Shown here piece after piece: positions 56,535-64,000 of a DNA stretch of 64,000 nucleotides. The stretch is from positions 6,935,413 to 6,999,412 of the forward strand of contig OZ014421.1 in NCBI GenBank assembly GCA_963965975.1. The letters run 5' to 3'. Position 1 is the stretch's first letter. Each line of letters begins with the position of its first letter. A program made the translations under genes and the position numbers. This DNA comes from Xestospongia bergquistia. Its lineage: Eukaryota > Porifera > Demospongiae > Haplosclerida > Petrosiidae. A model generated the notes under the pieces. It had not been told where the DNA came from and ran no database searches. It saw nothing but the letters and a program-made list of their open reading frames with translations.

Positions 56535-59500
56535 CAGAGACAGAGAGAGATGTCATAACAATTAACTAATATAAAATATACTTTGTTGTTATAATGAAGG
56601 ACTTGTACAGCAGTTTGTAAAGACTCTCTCAATCTTTTCTCATCCTATTGTAGTGTGTAGTCATTGTTATCATGTTAACATTTATACTCACAATATCACT
56701 AGTTATAGTATTACTAATACCACTAGCAAAAAAACTATCAGTTGGTATCACTCTCTCATTAACATTATCTCTGATAACATCAGTCTCCATTTCTTGACAA
56801 TTTTCATCGTCAATTGTAGGAACAATGTTGTCATCATCAACTTCAACTAGTTGACAGTCAGTGGTAGTCAGTGATATCTTTAAGATAAATTATTTGTAAC
56901 AAAATTATTAAAAACAAACTTTTTATTACCTCATCATTTATTACTTTGTCAATTTCACTTTCAATATCATTATTATGATTGTTATCATTAGGTTCCTCTC
57001 CAAGTGGTTGTTTACCAGTACCAACATCATCAGTTCCATTTAAACAATCCCAGACTATAGTATCACTGGACTCATTCTCAGCCACATGTTGGTACCAGTC
57101 TGAGTCCTAATACAATAATATAATGATGTCATATCATAGTCAATTAAAGTACCTTATCTTCTAGTGGATTATTATCAGACCCTTCGTTAGGGGGTCTTGA
57201 GTCTAGTGAGAAAGACCTGTCCATGAGACGAGGTCGTTTTATAGGTCTATCTAACATGTCTGCTAAACTACGAGGAGTGGAAGTCTGAGAATGTTTTCGT
57301 CTTGTGGGTCTAGACTAAATAAATTAGTAATTAATTAATTAATTAAATTATATTTCTAAATGAGTTAGTAATTAATTAATTAATTTAATTATATTTCATA
57401 CTTGTACAGTAGCAGTGTGTGATAATGGTATGACCGTATCTCCTGTGGTCTCAACTTCTAATGGGCGTGGTCATTATAAACAATACTATAAATATTATCT
57501 TACTAGTAGTAACATTTCCTGAGGCACTGTTGGATTGATCAGTAGATTGTTGATCTGACGAGGGTACATCCTATTAGGATATTGTAATATATTTAATGTT
57601 TGTAATTAATTGTTAACCTGAGGATCTATTGTCTCTGTATTGGAATAGTTCTGCTCCTAAAATAATAAAATTGGTAGTGATATGATAGTGCTGTAATGTG
57701 TGATGAGTGACCTGTGATGGTGTTATCTGTGACTGTGGGACACCATACATCATATCACTACTGGTATAAGTTTTACTATCTGATGGATCTAAAGACTACA
57801 AACAACAGAGACAATAATTATGAAACTTGTACAAAAAAACTTACTTCTTCAATATCCTCAACAGCTTGAGCTTGTCCCTCACCCTCACATTCATTGTCAC
57901 CCTCACCTTCACACTTATCTTCATCCATCTCTTCTTCTTTGTCAACATCAAGGTGGTCAGACTGGTTTTTCTTGTCAGTCTCCATCTCCTCCTCATCTCC
58001 TGATAATTCATTGTCTTGTTCAGTTTTATCCTCTTCGATACCCTCATCAATATTAAGGTCACCAAAATCTATCTCTTCTTCCTCTTGCAGCTAATAAATT
58101 ATATTAATATTTTATTTTATTGACAAACATAATGTTACTTGTTTTTCTTTACTACCACCACCACTATCAAAATAGTCATCTTGATCATTAATGACTTCAT
58201 CATTATCAGATTGTCCTAAATCCTCATGTTGTCTACTACCATCACCTTCTCTTTTACCATCTATAATAATTATTAATAATTATTAATAATTATTAATAAT
58301 TATTAATATTAGCTTATTGTTAGTACCTTCTTTAGCTGCAAGTTGACTCTCTTCTTCCAGTGTAGTACCACCTCCAGACTCTTTGTTAATCTACAACAAA
58401 CGAACATATTAGAAGTTATTATATTTATCTCTAACATCATTTTCTTCATGTTTATCATCTTCAGGTGCCCACATGTTCCTGTCAAGTTGTTCTTTATCTT
58501 CAGTGTTACCATCATTTCCAAATTGTCCCATTTTCTTATCTAACTCATCATCTTCCTCGTTGTTAAAACTACATTGACATCACTAAACAACATTTTTAAA
58601 ATGTCTCATACCTCTCCTCTCTTTCTTCTTCTTGTTGAGGAACATCCTCCATGTCACCCTCAAAGTCATTATCCATTTCTACACCATTCTCATCTCCCTC
58701 TTTCTTTTCCCCTCCTCCCTCATCAGGAGTACCTCCTGTATCCTGATAATTGATAATAATTACACAAATGGTTAAGAAATGACTTACTAAATTATCTTTC
58801 TCAACTTTGTCACTGACATTCTTTGTTCCTTCTCCCTCATCAAATCCACCAGCATCAATATCTAGAAACTCTTCACCATCAGTACTTTCAGCATTTTCAG
58901 AGAACTCAGATGGAACACAAAACCCCTGTATTAAGGATCAAATATTAAAATAATTATCTAGAATATAAACCTTGGATATCAGATTTGCGTAAATCTCCAA
59001 CAAAATGGAGGTCATTTTACTAAATGTTCTATACACAAGTCCCATTTCAAGCCACACCCTCTTCAATAGCAACTGATACTGATGCAAAAGACCACACACT
59101 TCATCGAGATTAATGTAAGAGGTGGTTGCTATGATTACCAATAACTTTGTCAAATGTTCAGTAACCTATATATAATATAATAATAATCATACATATATTA
59201 TATAGATATATATTACCTCATGACAGTCAATATTATGAATATTGTATAATGAGAACTCGTGTAAAGTTTTACACAAAGGAATATTATCATCTATAAATGG
59301 TATTATTTATTTCAAATAGCTTTGACAATTTATATACTAACCATCTTCCTCCTTTTCTAGTTTTACAATTTCTCTCTCCTTCTCTATGACATGTTGAATA
59401 CCTAACATTATTGATCTAACTAGCTCCTCCAGTTGCCATGTGACTGAAACATTTTGATTGGTCAATTCATTTGATTGCTCGGTTACACAGTCTTCTTTGA

Positions 59501-62500
59501 TGTTTGCAAACCATGATTTAAATTCAGTATATTTGACTATAATCTTGTTTTTTAAGTGAACCATATACTCGAACATGTCAGGACTGAACAGATAGAGAAA
59601 TCAATGGAGTTTGGTATTAAACTTACCAATGATCACTCTCTCCTAATAAAGATTTCAGACATTGAACAATACCAGCTGTTACAAAATCATTGATCATTTC
59701 ATATCCCTCCATCAGAAGTTCCAATTCAGATCTGTTATAATTAATAAAATCAAATTAGTTAAAAATTGAGCTGACTTGGTCATAAAATAAAATTTATTGG
59801 ACGTCATTTTCTTGTTCAATTTAATTGATATTTTCATTGTTTCATTTAATTTAGTTTCCCACAATGATAACTGACCCACAGCATCTTGTAAACAATGTTT
59901 ATTACCACATGACAATACAGGAGGCAAAACAGAGGTGCAATATGGAGTCAAAGAAAGATCAAATATGTCTGGACAAGTATCAAGTAGATCCTGAGAACTG
60001 TGTATGATTTCCAGACATTGTTGTAGAAGTGATAACAATTTCAACTTAAAGAGAAACTAAATGATAGTCTAATTTATCAACTAATGTTACCTGCCATGAT
60101 TGATACTGGTTTACTGAACAAGTTCTCATAACAGGTTCTCTTGTGGCAGCCGTCAAACGGTCTACTAGACCCCTACAATTAAAGAGAAGTAATTAAAATG
60201 AAGACAATGATAAAATATACTCAAATATATTCATATTTTTCAATCCTTCAGCTAATGTTTGTTTTTGTTCACAAAGTATTGCCATTAATTGACGTGAATA
60301 TCCTCTAATCCATACAATATGACTCATTGTAAGCTCCTAAATGACATGATTATCATATGACTATCACATGATCTATATCATACTTTTGATGGTGAAGTCA
60401 TTGCAGTATTAAGAGCAGCTGTTCTCAGGACACACCGAAAGAAATAAATATTACAATCTTCAATGAGAGGGATCATATTAGGGAGAGAAGGATGTGTCAA
60501 AGTGAGTAAGTGGATATCATCAGTTAATTCTTCTCCCTTCCGATGGGAGAGACCTATAAAATATAGTGAAGTATCTAGACTTGTATTGTATCCTACCAAA
60601 TTGTTTTAGAGTTTTAAAAAGATCATTTAAAGCTTTTCTTCTTTTCATTAAAATAAGTTTAACAGCAGAACGTCTTTGTTCCATTGTTACCTGTAACACA
60701 CAGACATACTAACTGTGTTAGAGATGGTACACTCACTCCACATGGTATATTGTTTTGTTGAAGTTCATGATACTCCATGATAACATCACCAGTAAACATA
60801 TCCAGTTTTTGACACCAGTCCAACAAGATATGATAACTAGTATAACGAGTTATAAGTGTATGCATACGATTGTAACAATCATGAGCAGTCAATGTAACTT
60901 GATCGTCAAGTTTGATGTTTAACAAAGAGGTGTGGTCATCAGGTAACTATGACAACATACAACAAGTGTTTATTACAGTCAATATTTACCTGCAATGATG
61001 TATGGTCTGAATTATTTAGAGAATTTATAAGTAATTGAAGAATGGATGTTTGTTTATCAGTTGTATCAATATTACTGGTTGACATAACTGGTTTAACAGG
61101 TTGTGTCAGGATATCCTTGACAACAATAAAAATAATATTAATTATTATTTTATTACTTTATATTTTGTCATGTGACGTAATAATGTACGATGACTTTTTT
61201 CGCTAGATTGTTTGATAGACCAATAGTTACCATCTTTCCATCTTAAAATAGTCAGATATTCCTACAAAAATTTGAAAGTAATTTAATACAGTCATAATTG
61301 ACTATTGCACCTTAAACTCTTTTTGAACAGGTTCAACCTGTTTGTCCAGAGTACTCTCAATAGCTGGTAAAAATTGGTTGTAATAATTGTAGATATTCAT
61401 AAAAATGTCACTTAGCAACTGTTCATCTAATAAACATGTAAAACAAGTTTAACAAACCAGATTTACCAGTATTACTAGCTAGTTGTTGACTAAAAGCAAT
61501 AATCATATCCAATCTTGAGCGATACTCTCCCAATGAACTGGTCTCCATAAACAGCTGCAAAGACTCCACTAACTCCTCCTTTGTCTTTGTTACACAAGAT
61601 GAACTACTCTCAGAATACAAACCATAGAGATAAAACCACCAAGTACTACTAGACGTTACTATGTCATCTTTACACATCTCTAGAAGATGATCCCAGCAGC
61701 TGTAAGTAATAATAATATCAGCTGTCATATATTATACACTAACCTTAATTCTAATATTCTCCATTGTATTATTAGTTCAGTTAATGATGACAAATGCTTT
61801 GATAAAGACAGTCTAGAACTAGCATAACTTTCCCAATCCTAAAAGATACAATATTATAATGTTAGCATCAGTTTATGTACTTGTGACTTCTTTAAGACAT
61901 TCTCCAGACCTGATAATATCATCATAAGTGGACTGTCCACATCAAGTGAGAGAACAGACTCACATGATTTTAATATCTAAAGAGATAAACAATACTACTA
62001 TAAACTAGTTTTTGTAACAGGTCTGACCTGTTTTAGAACAGGATAATCAGGCCATTCAAGTAAGATTTCTTCAACTTGAGACATCAATGCTCTCAAAATA
62101 GGTAGAACTCGTTTTGCCTCTTGAATTGAAGGGTCTCGATAAATTATAAATGGTCTATGGTAGAAAAATATTATCTGTTGCCATGACAACAAACAAACCT
62201 TGTGTTTTCCACTTTATCATCCTGTATGGTTGTCAAGAGAGAATAACAAGCTTTAAGATGTCCACTTAAACTGATCTCCTTAGTGCATTGATGATCTTCT
62301 GTTAGTTGATGAGCTATTCTATAGCGAGTTAAATGTGGTAACAATGTAGGAGAAGTAATGTTTGAAGAATTAAATAATCTGAAATGAAGTTCTCTTATCA
62401 TTGCCATCTCATGTTCGCTGAACTGGATTTGTGAAGATGAGTCCATGTCTACCACATCTGGTAAAGGGTCTGGTACAGAGTCTGGTAGAGGGTCTTGTGA

Positions 62501-64000
62501 TGTTTCATCATCTGTGTTCTCTTTAAAGAAATTGTCAAAGTTTGGAAACAATCTCAACAAATGTTTATCTTTTTCTTCTTCCTCGTCAATAGTGATATTA
62601 ATTGTTTTGGGTTTATAACAATACAAACTCTCTTCTTCTTGTTTCTTCTCTCTCTCTTGTTGATCACCAACTTCCCAAATATGATAGCATACATCTAGTA
62701 ATTGTGAGATAATATTAATGACAGTGGGAGGATGATCATGAGGAAAACAATTTAGTACATGTAGTGCTGTTTCCACGGCAACTGACACTAATCTAAAAAC
62801 AAAAAGTCAAAGATAACATTTTATTTCACACATACTTCAAACAAATCTTCCAATTTTTTTTGATATCATAATTTTGACATAAATTTAACAGCTGTTTCAC
62901 ACGAGCTAGTTCACCAACACTACTAGATTCATTTCCATTCCAGTATGGGAACTGGACTAGACAGACAATACAGTCCTGAAACCAGTCCTATCACACAAAT
63001 TTAAATATTATATATCATAGAAATTAATAAACATACTTTTGTCGTTGTAGTAAACTTTGACAATACTCTCAAACCACTAGTTAACTAGAAAGGATATCTC
63101 AAAATAAGTGTATGGATATAATATGAAGCTTACCAGACTGAGAGCAGCTGTAAAAGGTTGTACAAGATCATTATATGATGGAAACTTCTGTCTAAGTTGA
63201 TGAACAGCAGCAACTACACTATCAAACCAGTTGTTTATTTCATTGCAATCTCTGCTCATTAAATAGAATATTTTGTTCGGATGACAGAGAGTCTGTAATA
63301 CATGGGTACTACCCTCGACTAACATCCCATACTATAACAAGATTTACCTATCAATTTAATTATAGTAATACATACCTTATCAGGTTGTAATCTACGTGGG
63401 ACATCCCTCTCTATTTCCTTTAACTGAGAGGTCCAATGCAGCATACCCTCAACACTAGACCCTGTATATAGGGTCTGATGTTGGTGAATATTCCAGTCAC
63501 CACCTCCAGAACTCAATTGTAAGTGATGTTGATAAGATTCCAACAATAACTGGTTACTACTGACCTATACAAGAGATGATACCACATACCACTGCCCTTG
63601 TACAGAATGAACTAACCAATTGATTTAAGACTTCATTATGAGTTCCTTCTACAATGAGGGGATCCAGTGGACTCACTGGACAGAGGAGGAGGACAAGTAC
63701 AAGTCCAAGATGGACTCTGACTGTTGCTATCTCTCTTATCATTACTTCAGTAATGTTAGTTACATCTAAATATTTACTGAGGATATCTGATGACGAGTCC
63801 AAACATTGAAGGACATAGGTCCAGTAATTTGGAAGTAATTGTGATCTCTTCCCTCTGTTTACAAGCTGAGATGATATCAACTCAGTTACCACTGCAACCT
63901 TTCTTGTCAAAAGTACTTCATCCTCACAGTTATCATCTCCAGACGTGAGAGATAGAGACAATGCTCTCAAGATTGATTCCATAACATGTTTCATTAGTTG
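55209..64000 (-). CDS. MDN1: Midasin (MDN1/Rea1), C-terminal part; gene continues beyond the window
   Basis: Minus-strand gene, many short exons, TAA at 55211-55209; the 5' part is off the right edge. The window covers the end of the helical linker (e.g. LGLVLVLLLCPVSPLDPL near 63700), a Asp/Glu-rich region (about 57000-58900, for example ESSDTIVWDCLNGTDD), then the C-terminal VWA/MIDAS domain: GDYRTGKRLNMRRIIPYIAS, LLAVDDSASMKEND with the DxSxS metal site, RFGESVEILHPLDQPFS, VILSDGRGVFADG, and the end FPYYIVLREISALPTVLSQA before FELVTMAT. Midasin is the giant dynein-like AAA ATPase that strips Rsa4 and Ytm1 from pre-60S ribosomes; the MIDAS domain grips the substrates. The hexameric AAA ring should lie to the right of this window. 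Confidence 0.92.
55925..55986. repeat. (TCTG)n microsatellite in an MDN1 intron
   Basis: Imperfect TCTG tetranucleotide repeats in the intron that splits the MIDAS domain. Confidence 0.85.
56486..56549. repeat. (GA)n microsatellite in an MDN1 intron
   Basis: GA-rich simple repeat with a few AA and CA interruptions. A purer GA tract lies at 31802-31831 in an INPP5E intron. Confidence 0.85.

Noticed and set aside
57820..58094. Plus-strand frames rich in Ser, His and Pro within MDN1
   Set aside because: Reverse complements of the Asp/Glu-rich exons of midasin.

Overview
The window reads as nuclear DNA of an early-branching, compact-genome animal. It is AT-rich, has many introns of about 40-60 bp with GT..AG ends, and carries metazoan gene families (TRAF7, ATF6, STEEP1, INPP5E, centrosomin/CDK5RAP2). 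A demosponge such as Amphimedon fits best; this is inferred from gene structure, not proven. Intergenic gaps are tiny (11-200 bp), and neighbouring genes are mostly arranged as alternating head-to-head and tail-to-tail pairs.

Region 1 (1-17.3 kb): an intact STEEP1 gene is followed by a tandem array of a ~4.85 kb unit (about 3.4 copies, nearly identical). Each unit holds the orphan last exon of STEEP1, a complete ten-exon NUBPL gene on the minus strand, an unidentified structured RNA gene on the plus strand, a 5'-truncated DCAF17 gene on the plus strand, and a myosin-motor fragment on the minus strand. The fourth copy stops after NUBPL and decays into flanking DNA. A second, diverged copy of the RNA gene lies in inverted orientation at 17.9-18.3 kb. 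The two RNA loci share the RNA body, a TATA box, upstream boxes and a T-run terminator, while the spacer between TATA and RNA start has diverged. That pattern is expected of an RNA polymerase III gene with an upstream (type 3) promoter, and it is the best candidate here for something undescribed.

Region 2 (19.4-43.3 kb) is ordinary, dense genic DNA: a CDK5RAP2/centrosomin-like gene (-), DHX40 (+, intronless), SURF2 (-), an unrecognised 606-residue protein (+), INPP5E (-), DIS3L2 (-), ATF6 (+), an intronless CAMK-type kinase with HLD in place of HRD (-), and CACYBP (-).

Region 3 (43.5-55.1 kb): an intact TRAF7 gene (+) is followed by a second tandem duplication, two copies of a ~4.33 kb unit. 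Its left breakpoint lies in a minisatellite inside a TRAF7 intron and its right breakpoint inside an exon of a polyQ/EF-hand gene. The result is two complete PSMD13 genes, one intact and one 5'-truncated TRAF7, and one truncated and one intact polyQ/EF-hand gene.

Region 4 (55.2-64 kb): the 3' part of midasin (MDN1) on the minus strand, running off the right edge.

Most genes are housekeeping: proteasome, ribosome assembly, RNA decay, complex I assembly, unfolded-protein response, cilium and centrosome. No operon logic is visible. Both tandem arrays may be real copy-number variation or assembly artefacts, and sequence alone cannot decide. Exon boundaries were worked out by eye from reading frame and splice consensus.
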